Assembly: GCF_018130505.1 (NCBI RefSeq)
Contig: NZ_JAFCKH010000014.1
Span: 124,001-188,000, forward strand
Source: Bradyrhizobium tropiciagri
GTDB lineage: Bacteria > Pseudomonadota > Alphaproteobacteria > Rhizobiales > Xanthobacteraceae
DNA length: 64,000 nt
Direction of reading: 5' to 3'
Position numbers and translations under genes: made by a program
Notes under the pieces: model-generated
Databases searched by the model: none
What the model was told of the DNA's origin: nothing
Seen by the model: only the letters and a program-made list of their open reading frames with translations
Part shown: piece after piece, positions 26,691 to 35,866 of the stretch
Position numbering within the stretch: the stretch's first letter is position 1
Layout of the letters: each line of letters opens with the position of its first letter

Positions 26691-27236
26691 TCAGTGGTTA
26701 TGCACGTCCGGCCGCGGATCGGAGACGAAGCCGTCGCGGTTCGGCATCCTGACCGCCGCGAGCGATCCGGCATCGAGCACGGCATCCTCGGGAACGACGC
26801 CGTTGAGGCTGAGCACGTAGGCGGAGACCGCGTAGACATCCTCATTGCTGAGCGACTGCGGCGCGTTCTGCGGCATGGCGCGGCGGATGTAGTCGAACAG
26901 CGTCGGTGCGTACGGCCAGTAGCTGCCGACGGTGCGGATCGGCTTTGGGCTCGCCAGCGTGCCCTGCCCGCCGACCAGGCGGTCGCCGACACCGCCCTGC
27001 CCCTTGTCGCCGTGACACGCCGCGCATTGCTCGGCGAACACGGTGCGGCCGCGTTCGACGCTGCCGTTGCCCGGCGGCAGGTTGGCGCCGTCGCGGCCGA
27101 TATCGATATTCCAGCCGGCGATCTCCGCCGGCGTCGCCGGCCGCCCGATGCCGAAGCGCTCTTCGGCCTGCGCATTGACGCCGATCATCGCGATCGCGCC
27201 AGCGAGCAGCGCGGCGTTGAGGTCAAGCCTGCGCAT
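26691..27236 (-). CDS. Monohaem cytochrome c subunit of a sulfite dehydrogenase (SorB/SoxD-like)
   Basis: A 181-residue periplasmic cytochrome c. It has a signal peptide (residues 1-24), haem-binding C71-A-A-C74-H75, and a likely axial Met121 in RRAMPQNAPQ. It starts inside the end of the SoxC-like gene (14-base overlap), so the two are translated together. It is the likely electron acceptor of that molybdoenzyme. It carries only one haem motif, whereas classical SoxD is a dihaem protein, so the SorAB comparison may be better. Confidence 0.87.
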   Translation of the reverse strand: MRRLDLNAALLAGAIAMIGVNAQAEERFGIGRPATPAEIAGWNIDIGRDGANLPPGNGSVERGRTVFAEQCAACHGDKGQGGVGDRLVGGQGTLASPKPIRTVGSYWPYAPTLFDYIRRAMPQNAPQSLSNEDVYAVSAYVLSLNGVVPEDAVLDAGSLAAVRMPNRDGFVSDPRPDVHNH

Positions 27237-28497
27237 TGCTCACCTCGCCATTCGCATCGATCCGCCACGGCCAGATCGCGTTGTTGTGGTAGAACGAGTT
27301 CAGTCCGCGCACCGCCACCAGTTCGGCGAGCGTCGGCTGCACATAGCCGGTCTCGTCGGTGGCGCGGCTCTGGATCACCGCAGGCGCACCGTCCCAGTGC
27401 CATGGCAGGCGGAAGCGCGTCAGGGCCCGCGCCAGCACCGGATCCTGCAATTCGGCCGCCTGCCAGCTCTTGCCGTCATCGACCGACACATCGACGCGCT
27501 TGATCTTGCCGTGGCCGCTCCAGGCCAGCCCGGTGATCTCGCAAAACCCCCTCCCGTTCAGCTTCTGCCCGCCCGAGGGCCGCGTGATGATCGACTTGGC
27601 TTCCATGGTGAAGGTGAATTCGCGCGCGGTGCCGTCGGGCATCGGGTCGGTATATTTCGAGGTCTCCTCGCGCGAATAGGCCGGCTCGGCCACCACCTTG
27701 AGACGGCGCAGCCACTTCACGTTCATGTTGCCCTCGAAGCCGGGCACCAGCAGGCGCAGCGGATAGCCCTGCTGCGGCCGCAGCCGCTCGCCGTTCTGGC
27801 TGTAGACCAGCATCGCGTCATCGAGGCATTTCTCGATCGGGATGCTGCGCGTCAGCGCTGCGGCGTCGGCGCCCTCGGCGACGATCCATTTGGCGCCCGG
27901 CTGCAGGCCGGCTTCGTTCAGCAGTATCTTGAGCGGTACGCCGGTCCATTCGGCGCAGCTCACAAGACCGACCAGGTCGGAGGCGGTCTTGCCATAGGGC
28001 TTGGTGTAGACCGGATTGCCGGAGCACTCGATGAAATGGATGCGCGATTGCGACGGGAAGCGGCGGATGTCCTCCATCGTGAACACCAGCGGACGGTCGA
28101 CCATGCCGTGCAGCATCAGCCGGTGCTCGGCCGGATCGATGGTCGGCACGCCGCCGTGGTGGCGCTCGTAGAACAGCCCGTTCGGCGTGATGATGCCGTC
28201 GAGCTCCTGCAGCGGCGTGCGCCCCGAAGCCGAGATGTACTGCTGCAGCGTCTTCGAGATGTTCTTGACGACGCCCTTCTCATGCACCGATGGCGCGCCG
28301 TAAGGCTGGCTGCCCATGGGATCGCCGGGTGCTTTCATCCAATCCGGCACGTTGGGTGGAAGATTATTGCCGGATTCGGCAAGCGCACGCGAAGCGCCGA
28401 GCCCTGCCGCCGCAGAGCCGCCGGCCAATGCAGCTCCTGCCTGAAGGAAATGCCTGCGAGACGCCTCTCGCACGCGCTTGCCCGTCTTTTCGCCCAT
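27223..28497 (-). CDS. SoxC/SorA-type sulfite dehydrogenase, molybdenum cofactor subunit
   Basis: A 424-residue sulfite-oxidase-family molybdoenzyme. A twin-arginine signal (RRHFLQAG, residues 14-21) sends the folded enzyme to the periplasm. The molybdenum-ligand Cys158 is in FIECSGNP, followed by the family segments EWTGVPLKILL and GYPLRLLVPGFEGNMNVKWL. The C-terminal dimerisation domain carries GRGFCEITGLAWSGHGKIKRVDVSVD. The ATG at 28497 was chosen for its ribosome site (GGAGGAAAAC) and TAT signal. It oxidises sulfite or a related sulfur species and passes electrons to the overlapping cytochrome c. No other sox genes are in the window. Confidence 0.92.
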   Translation of the reverse strand: MGEKTGKRVREASRRHFLQAGAALAGGSAAAGLGASRALAESGNNLPPNVPDWMKAPGDPMGSQPYGAPSVHEKGVVKNISKTLQQYISASGRTPLQELDGIITPNGLFYERHHGGVPTIDPAEHRLMLHGMVDRPLVFTMEDIRRFPSQSRIHFIECSGNPVYTKPYGKTASDLVGLVSCAEWTGVPLKILLNEAGLQPGAKWIVAEGADAAALTRSIPIEKCLDDAMLVYSQNGERLRPQQGYPLRLLVPGFEGNMNVKWLRRLKVVAEPAYSREETSKYTDPMPDGTAREFTFTMEAKSIITRPSGGQKLNGRGFCEITGLAWSGHGKIKRVDVSVDDGKSWQAAELQDPVLARALTRFRLPWHWDGAPAVIQSRATDETGYVQPTLAELVAVRGLNSFYHNNAIWPWRIDANGEVSNAQA

Positions 28498-28532
28498 CGA
28501 CGTTTTCCTCCGCCGTTCGTGTCGGCACAGCC

Positions 28533-28599
28533 TAGAGCATGATCCGGACGAGTGTCCCCTCCGACAAACGCGGGACGCGTTTGCGCACAGATCATGCTC
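28533..28599. repeat. Palindromic intergenic repeat (GAGCATGATC family)
   Basis: Outer arms GAGCATGATC (28535-28544) and GATCATGCTC (28590-28599) are perfectly complementary and enclose a second hairpin, AAACGCG/CGCGTTT. It lies between the P450 3' end and the start of the SoxC-like gene, both on the minus strand. Confidence 0.85.
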
Positions 28600-28635
28600 G
28601 AACGAACCGCTGAGGCGCGGGCTCACAGCATCCGC

Positions 28636-29844
28636 TCAACTGCCCGCGACGACCGGCAATGCAGCAATCGAGCGGATGCCGGGCCGGCCGCGCCAACGGA
28701 TTTGCTCGGGCTTGACGGCGAGTGTGAGGCGGGGCCAGCGCGTGAACAGCGCCTGCAAGGCGCAGGCTGCCTCGATCCGCGCGAGCTGATGCCCGAGGCA
28801 GAAATGGATTCCGGTTCCGAACGAGACATGCCGGTTCGGCTTGCGTTCGAGATCCATCCGTTCGGGATGGTCATGCGCATCGGGATCGATGTTGGCGGCC
28901 GCAATCATCGCCATCACGCGGTCGCCCTTCTTCAGCGGCACGCCGCCGAGCTCGATGTCGCGCCTGACATAGCGCGGCTTGGTGAACTGCACCGGCGACA
29001 CGAAGCGCAAAAACTCCTCGACGGCGAGACCGAGCCGGCCCCAATCGGCCGCAAGCCAGTCGCGGCGCGCGGGATCCCTCAGCAGCTCGAACACCGATCC
29101 GCTGATCAGATGCGTGGTCGTCTCCGAGCCGGCGCCGAGCAGCAGGAATACCATGGCAACCATCTCGTCCGGCGTGATGCGGCCGCCTTCCTTTTCGACC
29201 TGCACCAGCTCGGCGATCAGGCCCTCGCCGCCGTGCTCGCGCGCCGACTGCAATTGCTGTGCGAGATACTTCCGCATCTTCGACAGCGAGACCATGATGC
29301 GCAGAAAGCCGATCGGGCTTCGAAGCTGCGTCATCGCATTGGCCCAGGCGATGAATTTCGGCCGGTCGGCCATCGGCAGGCCCAGCAGCTCGCAGATCAC
29401 CGACAGCGGCAGGATGCGGGCATAGCGCTGGACGATATCGGCCCGGCTACCCGCCGCGAACAGGTCATCGGCCAGACCGTCGGCGATGGCGCGGATGTGC
29501 GGCTCCATGCCGAGCACGGCGCGGCGGCGGAACGCTTCGTCGACGATGCTGCGCAGCCGCGTATGGTCCGGCTCGTCCATCGTCAGCATGTTGTTGGCGA
29601 CGGTCGCGATCGATTTCGGCATCCACCAGCGCAGGCCGGCGACCTCGCCGTCCTCCTTGCGCAGCGTGAACGTCGTGCTGTCCTTCAGGATGGCGGATGT
29701 CGTGTCATAGGTGGTCGTCAGCCAGACCCGGCCGACGATCGGAAACTTCACCTCGACGACCTCTCCGCGGGCGCGCAACGCGGCGATGCCGGCGGCGGGG
29801 TCTCGATTGAATGTTTCGCTGGAAAAGTCCGGTTGCGATGCCAT
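28636..29844 (-). CDS. Cytochrome P450
   Basis: A 402-residue soluble bacterial P450 monooxygenase. It shows the I-helix oxygen motif (LLLGAGSETTTHL), the K-helix ExxR (VEEFLRFVSP), and the haem loop FGTGIHFCLGHQLAR with thiolate ligand Cys349. The segment TMDEPDHTRLRSIVDEAF is typical of class I P450s fed by a ferredoxin. No ferredoxin or reductase gene is adjacent. Substrate and family number cannot be told by eye; the even composition suggests a resident gene. Confidence 0.94.
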   Translation of the reverse strand: MASQPDFSSETFNRDPAAGIAALRARGEVVEVKFPIVGRVWLTTTYDTTSAILKDSTTFTLRKEDGEVAGLRWWMPKSIATVANNMLTMDEPDHTRLRSIVDEAFRRRAVLGMEPHIRAIADGLADDLFAAGSRADIVQRYARILPLSVICELLGLPMADRPKFIAWANAMTQLRSPIGFLRIMVSLSKMRKYLAQQLQSAREHGGEGLIAELVQVEKEGGRITPDEMVAMVFLLLGAGSETTTHLISGSVFELLRDPARRDWLAADWGRLGLAVEEFLRFVSPVQFTKPRYVRRDIELGGVPLKKGDRVMAMIAAANIDPDAHDHPERMDLERKPNRHVSFGTGIHFCLGHQLARIEAACALQALFTRWPRLTLAVKPEQIRWRGRPGIRSIAALPVVAGS

Positions 29845-29955
29845 GGCATCACCTCACGCTGCCGATTGGGCCTCCCGAACATGGTGTGGAACGCCGCGCA
29901 TGCAAGGCTGGGGCGCGTCGGCCGCGATCGAAATCCGACGGCCACTCGTGCTGGC

Positions 29956-30462
29956 TTACATCCGTTCGCCGGGCAATTTGCTGGCCTGCTTCACCCAATC
30001 GACGAACTGCGCTTCGTCGACCTCGTCGTCCTCATGAATGTCGAGATAACGCACATGTTCTTGCTTGGACTCGCCCGGCGGCACCGGCAGCAGCGAGGCG
30101 CCGCGAAAGAACGCCACTTTGACGTAGCGCGCGAAGACATGGAAGCTGAGGAACCAGCCTTGACCTTCGATGCCGTAGAACGGCGAGTTCCACTTCACCG
30201 CCTTTTGCAAGCCCGGGACAGCGCGCACGATGAGCGCGTCGAGGCTGCGCCCGACCTCGCCCTTCCACCCCGGCATCGCCGCGATATAGGCCAGCACAGG
30301 GCCGTCACCATAACCCTTGGCGATCTGCGGATTGCCGCCGGAGAGCAGCCGCGGCTTGGCTATGCTGCGTTTCGCAGCGTTGTTGCTTGCGGCTTTCCTT
30401 GCCGGTTTCCTTGCCGTCTTCCTCGCGCTCTTCGTCGGCGTCTTGGGCGTCTTTCCCGCCAT
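29956..30462 (-). CDS. DUF1801 (YdhG-like) protein with lysine-rich N-terminus
   Basis: A 168-residue protein. Residues 1-40 are a Lys/Arg/Ala-rich, low-complexity tail (KTPTKSARKTARKPARKAAS), reminiscent of histone-H1-like tails. The rest is a DUF1801 domain with VPGLQKAVKWNSPFYGIEGQGWFLSFHVFARYVKVAFFRGASL. DUF1801 has a structure but no proven biochemical role. The basic tail suggests nucleic-acid contact, which is an inference. It stands alone between the P450 and dioxygenase genes. Confidence 0.83.
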   Translation of the reverse strand: MAGKTPKTPTKSARKTARKPARKAASNNAAKRSIAKPRLLSGGNPQIAKGYGDGPVLAYIAAMPGWKGEVGRSLDALIVRAVPGLQKAVKWNSPFYGIEGQGWFLSFHVFARYVKVAFFRGASLLPVPPGESKQEHVRYLDIHEDDEVDEAQFVDWVKQASKLPGERM

Positions 30463-30615
30463 GTCACTATTCCCAACGGTACGCGCATCGAGCGCAGCGT
30501 TGTGTCAGCGCTCGGACCGGATCATATCGATGATGCCGCCGGATTGTCGTCATCGGCGGCACGGATTCGCGGCGGCGTATCGACGCGTATCCCGGTGTTG
30601 GATTGCAGCCAGCGA

Positions 30616-31572
30616 CTAGCCGGTGACCGGCGGCGTGCCGTGGGTGTGGAACGACTCGATCGTCTTCAGGCCCCAGGCCTGGCCTTTCTTGCGCTCCTCC
30701 TCGGTCCACACGATCGGCTTCCAGTCCGGCGCGAGGATCAGGCGCGCGCCGGCATTGGCGACCTCGACGCGGTTGCCGCCTGGCTCGTAGACATAGAGGA
30801 AGAAGGTCTGCTGGATCGCGTGCTTGTGCGGGCCGGTCTCGATGTGCACGCCGTGCTCGAGGAAGATGTCGGCGGCGCGCAGGATCTCCTCGCGGCTGTC
30901 GAGCGCATAGGTGACGTGGTGGAAGCGGCCGGCCTTGCCGTAATGGTCGCGCGTATAGGCGAAGTCGTAGCTCTTGTTCGACATCGTCATCCACATCGCA
31001 GCTTCGGTACCGTCGTTGAGCACGATCTGCTCGGTGGTGCGGCATCCCAGATAGTTTTCGAAGAACAGGCGGTTGGCCTTGATATCGACCGCGAGGCAGT
31101 TGAGATGATCGAGCCGGCGGACGTTGACGCCGCGCGCCGGGAAGCGTTGCGCCTGGTTCTTCAGCGCCGGCTTCAGCTCGGCTGGCGCCTGGTACCACTC
31201 GGTCTCGTAATAGAGTTCGATGACGTGGCCGTCGGGATCGCGGCAGCGGAATGCCGGCCCCTGCCCCATGTCGCCGTCGACCCAGCCGATGTCGAAGCCG
31301 GAGCCCGTCAGCGCCGCGACGCGGCGCTCGAGCGCCTGCGGACTGCGCGCGCGCAGCGCCATGTGCTCCATGCCCGACGTCTTCGACGCGGTCAGCTTCA
31401 GCGAATAGCGCTCATAGTCATCCCAGCCGCGCAGATAGACCGACTCGCCCTTGCGGCCACTGACGGTCATGCCCATCACGTCGACGAAGAAAGCCAGGCT
31501 CTCGTCCGGCTTCGGCGTCAGCAGCTCCATATGACCGAGGTGAGCGAGATCAAAGATCGGTTCCGGCTGCAT
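30616..31572 (-). CDS. Extradiol ring-cleavage dioxygenase (catechol 2,3-dioxygenase, VOC family)
   Basis: A 318-residue type I extradiol dioxygenase with two VOC modules (about residues 8-125 and 150-275). The Fe(II) ligands expected in the second module are visible: His156 in LDHLN, His218 or His219 in FHHVTYALD, and Glu270 in GGNRVEVAN. Such enzymes cleave catechols or substituted catechols next to the hydroxyls. No aromatic pathway genes adjoin it, so the substrate is unclear. A strong palindromic operator lies 68 bases upstream of the ATG. Confidence 0.92.
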   Translation of the reverse strand: MQPEPIFDLAHLGHMELLTPKPDESLAFFVDVMGMTVSGRKGESVYLRGWDDYERYSLKLTASKTSGMEHMALRARSPQALERRVAALTGSGFDIGWVDGDMGQGPAFRCRDPDGHVIELYYETEWYQAPAELKPALKNQAQRFPARGVNVRRLDHLNCLAVDIKANRLFFENYLGCRTTEQIVLNDGTEAAMWMTMSNKSYDFAYTRDHYGKAGRFHHVTYALDSREEILRAADIFLEHGVHIETGPHKHAIQQTFFLYVYEPGGNRVEVANAGARLILAPDWKPIVWTEEERKKGQAWGLKTIESFHTHGTPPVTG

Positions 31573-31639
31573 CAGACGGTCTCCTTGCGCGGCGACGCCG
31601 CCTCGGCGTCATTCCCGCGCGGACAAGCGGCGTTGCGCA

Positions 31640-31661
31640 CATTTGTACTACTGTACAAATG
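31640..31661. promoter_or_regulatory. Palindromic operator upstream of the extradiol dioxygenase gene
   Basis: CATTTGTAC and GTACAAATG are perfect 9-bp arms around TACT (22 bases in all), 68-89 bases upstream of the dioxygenase ATG. The size and AT-rich symmetry are those of a dimeric repressor site (TetR, GntR or MarR type). No cognate regulator gene is adjacent. Confidence 0.55.
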
Positions 31662-31719
31662 ATTAGGTCTCGTCAACAAATTATTGGGTAAGCCCTCGAA
31701 GCCGGCGAGACGCCGGTGA

Positions 31720-33612
31720 TCAGGCGACCGAGGCCGACCTCTCGCGATGCGCCGACAGCAGCTTGCGGATGTCGGCGGCCGCCACCGGCCGGCTGAACAA
31801 ATAGCCCTGCATCTCGGTGCAGCCGAGAATGCGCAGCATGTTGCGCTGCTGCTCGGTCTCGACGCCTTCGGCCGTGGTGGTCATGTCGCTTGCGGCCGCG
31901 ATGTTCACCACGGCCTGGACGATGGTCGACGAGGCGCCGGTGCCGCCGAGGTCCTCGATGAAGGCGCGATCGATCTTGATCTTGTCGAACGGGAAGCGCT
32001 GCAGATAGCTCAGCGAGGAATAGCCGGTGCCGAAATCGTCGAGCGCGATCCGCACCCCGAGCTCGCGCAGCTGATGCAGGATGTCGAGCGCGGCATCGTC
32101 GTCGCGGATCAGCACGGCCTCGGTGATCTCGAGCTCGAGCCGCGAGGCGGCAAGTCCCGACGCTGCCAGCGCCGCGGCGACGTTCAGTGCCAGCGTCTGG
32201 CTCTTGAACTGGATCGGTGACACGTTGACCGCGACGTGAACATTGTCCGGCCAGTTCACCGCCTCGCGGCAGGCGGTGTGGAGCACCCAGTGGCCGAGCT
32301 CGTTGATCAGGCCGGTTTCCTCGGCGACCGGAATGAAATCCGCCGGCGAGATGGTGCCGCGTTCGGGATGCCGCCACCTGAGCAGCGCCTCGCAGCAGCT
32401 GATCTTGTCATGCTCGAGGTGAAGCAGCGGCTGATAGTGCAGCTCGAAGCCGCCGTCGGCGATCGCCTGGCGCAGCTCCAACTCGAGGCTGCGCCGCGCC
32501 TTGGCCCGCGCATCCATGCCGGATTCGAAGAAGCGGTAGGTGCGGCGGCCGTCGCTCTTCGCGCCGTACAGCGCGAGGTCGGCGTTGCGCAGCAACTGAT
32601 CGAGATCGAGCCCGTCGCCGGGCGCCATCGCGATGCCGATGCTGGCGTCGGTCGAGATCAGATGTCCGGTGCAGTCGACCGGCCGGCGGATCTCCTGATA
32701 GATCGCAGCGAGCAACTGCATGGTCTCGGTCTGGCTGCGGATCGCGGTCTGGATCACGGCGAACTCGTCGCCGCCGAGCCGCGCCGCGACGTTGCCATCG
32801 CCGACGCAGCAGCGCAGGCGATCGGCGATCGCCCGCAGCACCTCGTCACCGATCTGATGGCCGAGCGCGTCGTTGACGCTCTTGAACTCGTCGATGTCGA
32901 TATACATCACGGCGACCTGCTCGCCGGGCCGGACCGCCTGCAGCGCCTGCTCCAGGCGCTCGCGGAACAGCACGCGGTTGGGCAGCTCGGTCAGCGCATC
33001 GTAATGCGCCATGTGGGCGATCTTCTTCTCGGTGCGGCTGCGCTCGGTGATGTCCTCGATGGTCGCGACCCAGCCGCCGTCGCGCAGCGGCTTGTTGACG
33101 ATCTCGATCGCCCGCCCGCCCGGCGCCTCCGTCAGCTGACGCGTGCCCTTGCCGAGACGGACGTTGTTGATGATGGCGTTGCAGAACGCGTCGACATCGC
33201 CGTCGAACGAGCCGGTCTCCTGACGGTGCGCGATCAGCCGCTGCATAGTGCAGCCCGGCTTGGCGACGTCAGGCGAGAGCCCGAACATCTCGATATAGGG
33301 CCGGTTGCAGATGATGATGCGCGCGGACGCATCGTAGAGCACGAGCCCCTGCGGAATATTGTTCACCGCAGTCTCGAGGTTGCGGCGTTCGACGACCAGC
33401 CGCTCGTCCGAGACTTGATGCCGTTTCAGAAGCAGCAGGATCATGACGGCGAGAACGACCACGGCCGACATCAAAAGGCCTTCGCGCATGCTCAGGCTTG
33501 CCGACGCGCTGCCGAGCAGGCTTCCCACCAACAGGCCCGCGCCGAAGGCCAGCCCCTTGGACGAGCCGATCTCGGCGCTCGCGGATGATGCATTGCGTTG
33601 TTCGATACTCAC
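31720..33612 (-). CDS. PAS-GGDEF-EAL cyclic-di-GMP protein, membrane-anchored
   Basis: A 630-residue signalling protein. Two hydrophobic segments near the N-terminus (about residues 20-38 and 43-62) precede a PAS domain (about 75-195, with VNNIPQGLVLYDASARII). A diguanylate cyclase domain follows with intact GGDEF at 280-284 (RLGGDEFAV), then an EAL phosphodiesterase domain with intact EAL starting at Glu408 (CCEALLRWRHP), plus ALDDFGTGYSSLSYL and the AEGVETE motif. Both active sites look complete, so it may make or break c-di-GMP according to the PAS signal. The GTG at 33612 is chosen for its GGGGAG ribosome site; in-frame ATG at 33636 and TTG at 33651 are weaker. Confidence 0.92.
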   Translation of the reverse strand: MSIEQRNASSASAEIGSSKGLAFGAGLLVGSLLGSASASLSMREGLLMSAVVVLAVMILLLLKRHQVSDERLVVERRNLETAVNNIPQGLVLYDASARIIICNRPYIEMFGLSPDVAKPGCTMQRLIAHRQETGSFDGDVDAFCNAIINNVRLGKGTRQLTEAPGGRAIEIVNKPLRDGGWVATIEDITERSRTEKKIAHMAHYDALTELPNRVLFRERLEQALQAVRPGEQVAVMYIDIDEFKSVNDALGHQIGDEVLRAIADRLRCCVGDGNVAARLGGDEFAVIQTAIRSQTETMQLLAAIYQEIRRPVDCTGHLISTDASIGIAMAPGDGLDLDQLLRNADLALYGAKSDGRRTYRFFESGMDARAKARRSLELELRQAIADGGFELHYQPLLHLEHDKISCCEALLRWRHPERGTISPADFIPVAEETGLINELGHWVLHTACREAVNWPDNVHVAVNVSPIQFKSQTLALNVAAALAASGLAASRLELEITEAVLIRDDDAALDILHQLRELGVRIALDDFGTGYSSLSYLQRFPFDKIKIDRAFIEDLGGTGASSTIVQAVVNIAAASDMTTTAEGVETEQQRNMLRILGCTEMQGYLFSRPVAAADIRKLLSAHRERSASVA

Positions 33613-34003
33613 GCTGGTCTCCCCGGGGCGCGGCATCGTTACGCGGCACAAATGGAAAGGGCGTTACGACTTGCAGTGAACGATCGGTTACAAGATACCA
33701 GGGTACTTGGCGCAAGCGATCGCGCGTCACGTCCGCAGACTTACGGACTGACGAACGCTCTCCTCGGACATGGTGAATTCGGCGTTAACGGACACGTCCG
33801 GAAATATCCAAAGCCGTGCCGGAAAGCGACGATTTGGCCACGGAAGCGCACGAAGTCGCAATGGTTCGCCGCGCTACAGAAACAAATCGTCACTTGGAAG
33901 GTGTAGATTTAGCCGATCCGGAACTGCCGCGATTTAACGGTTTTTCCAACCCCGGCCGGGCATATTGGTCCGGACATTTTCCAGAAACGAACCAGGCCAT
34001 AGC
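33613..34003. other. Divergent promoter region between GGDEF-EAL and HerA-like genes
   Basis: About 390 bases without a convincing gene. It is more AT-rich than its surroundings near 33880-33960. Short symmetric elements such as GTCCG...CGGAC (about 33730-33747) occur but are too short to call. It must contain the promoters of both divergent genes. Confidence 0.5.
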
Positions 34004-35767
34004 GTGACTTCCTTTGGACGTGTGATCTCTGTGCGCGGTTCGCAGGCCCGGGTGGGGCTGCTGGCCGGCGGACAAATGCCGCTTTCAGAAATGCGTGCCA
34101 CCGTCGGCCGGTTCGTCAGCATCCGCTGCGCGAGCTCGGTCATCGTCGCCATGATCACCGAAGTGTCGTGCGAGAACCTGCCGCCCTCGGACGAGTATAT
34201 CGCGACCGCCTCGGTCGACCTGCTCGGCGAGATCCTCGGCGGCGATCGGCCGAAATTCCAGCGGGGCGTCACCCATTATCCGACCATCGGCGACGCCACC
34301 GAGCTGATCACCAACCAGGAGCTGCGCACGGTCTACGCGCCGAGCGGCTCGGACCAGATCAATGTCGGCACGCTGCAGCAGGACCGCTCGGTGATCGCCT
34401 ATGTCGACGTCGAGGAAATGCTCTCCAAGCACTTCGCGGTGCTCGGCTCGACCGGCGTCGGCAAATCCACCGGCGTGTCGCTGCTGCTCAACGAGATCCT
34501 GAAATCGCGCCCGAACCTGCGCATCTTCCTGCTCGACGTGCACAACGAATATGGCCGCTGCTTCGGCGAGCGCGCCCAGGTGCTCAATCCGCGAAACCTG
34601 AAGCTGCCGTTCTGGCTTTTCAACTTCGAAGAGATCGTCGACGTTTTGTTCGGCGGCCGTCCTGGCGTTGCCGAAGAGCTCGACATCCTCGCCGAAGTGA
34701 TCCCGATCGCCAAGGGCATCTATACCCAGTACCAGAACTCCGACCGGGTCGGCCTCGGGCTGAAGCGTGTCGATCCCAAGCAGATCGGCTACACCGTCGA
34801 CACTCCGGTGCCTTATCGCCTCGTCGACCTGCTGTCGTTGATCGACGAGCGGATGGGCAAGCTCGAGAACCGCTCCTCGCGCATCATCTATCACAAGCTG
34901 ATCTCGCGCATCGATGCGGTGCGCAACGATCCGCGCTACGCCTTCATGTTCGACAACGCCAATGTCGGCGGCGACACCATGGCCGAGGTGATCAGCTATC
35001 TGTTCCGCCTGCCCGCCAACGGCAGGCCGATGACCATCATGCAGCTCGCCGGCTTCCCCGTCGAAGTCGTCGATTCCGTCGTGTCGGTGCTGTGCCGCAT
35101 GGCGTTCGATTTCGGGCTGTGGAGCGACGGCGTCTCGCCGATGCTGTTCGTCTGCGAGGAAGCGCACCGCTACGCCTCGGCCGACCGCAACATCGGCTTC
35201 GGGCCGACCCGCAAGGCGGTATCGCGCATCGCCAAGGAAGGCCGCAAATACGGCGTCTATCTCGGCCTCATCACCCAGCGCCCGGCCGAGCTCGACGCCA
35301 CCATCATCTCCCAGTGCAACACACTGTTCACGATGCGCCTCGCCAACGACCGCGACCAGGCGCTGCTGCGCTCGGCGGTCTCGGACGCCGCCGCCAACCT
35401 GTTGTCGTTCGTGCCCTCGCTCGGCACCCGCGAGGTGCTGGCGTTCGGCGAAGGCGTCGCGCTGCCGACGCGGCTGCGCTTCAAGGAGGTGCCGCCTCAT
35501 CAATTGCCGCGCGGCGAAGCCACCATCGCCACGGTGCCCTCGGTCACCGCCGGCCATGACCTGCATTTCGTCAGCGCCGTGCTGGAACGCTGGCGCGGCG
35601 CCACCTCGCATCGCGACTCGCCCAACGATCCCGGCCTCAACGACCGGGGCTTCAACCCGCCACCGCCGCCGCCACGCACCATGGCACCGGCAGAGGCCCC
35701 GATGCTGCAGCCCTCGCTGGGGCTCGATCCGGATCGCTTCTCGCTGCTGAAGAAGCCGCTGCGCTGA
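34004..35767 (+). CDS. HerA-like hexameric ATPase (DUF87/HerA-FtsK superfamily)
   Basis: A 587-residue ATPase. An N-terminal beta-barrel of the HAS type (about residues 1-95) precedes the motor domain with Walker A G148-STGVGK-ST156, Walker B in MLFVCEEAHRY, and a sensor segment GLITQRPAELDATIISQCNTLFTMRL typical of HerA. A proline-rich tail (about 555-570) ends the protein. In archaea HerA partners the nuclease NurA in DNA-end resection, and in bacteria HerA-like ATPases also occur with other nucleases or Sir2-like effectors. Here no nuclease gene is adjacent. The start is GTG 34004 (MTSFGRVISV); a longer frame from 33965 is weaker. Confidence 0.9.
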   Translation: MTSFGRVISVRGSQARVGLLAGGQMPLSEMRATVGRFVSIRCASSVIVAMITEVSCENLPPSDEYIATASVDLLGEILGGDRPKFQRGVTHYPTIGDATELITNQELRTVYAPSGSDQINVGTLQQDRSVIAYVDVEEMLSKHFAVLGSTGVGKSTGVSLLLNEILKSRPNLRIFLLDVHNEYGRCFGERAQVLNPRNLKLPFWLFNFEEIVDVLFGGRPGVAEELDILAEVIPIAKGIYTQYQNSDRVGLGLKRVDPKQIGYTVDTPVPYRLVDLLSLIDERMGKLENRSSRIIYHKLISRIDAVRNDPRYAFMFDNANVGGDTMAEVISYLFRLPANGRPMTIMQLAGFPVEVVDSVVSVLCRMAFDFGLWSDGVSPMLFVCEEAHRYASADRNIGFGPTRKAVSRIAKEGRKYGVYLGLITQRPAELDATIISQCNTLFTMRLANDRDQALLRSAVSDAAANLLSFVPSLGTREVLAFGEGVALPTRLRFKEVPPHQLPRGEATIATVPSVTAGHDLHFVSAVLERWRGATSHRDSPNDPGLNDRGFNPPPPPPRTMAPAEAPMLQPSLGLDPDRFSLLKKPLR

Positions 35768-35866
35768 GCCCCATCGCGGCAAGGCGCCACTGCGCCTTGC
35801 GCCCGCACCGTCATCCACTATGGTCTCGCGTAACGCCGCGCTTCCGCGGCATGCCGGAACCATGTC

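Noticed and set aside
28552-31662. A 1036-codon open frame on the plus strand across the P450, DUF1801 and dioxygenase genes
   Set aside because: Three clear minus-strand families with active-site motifs lie opposite. The long frame results from high third-position GC and has no family character.
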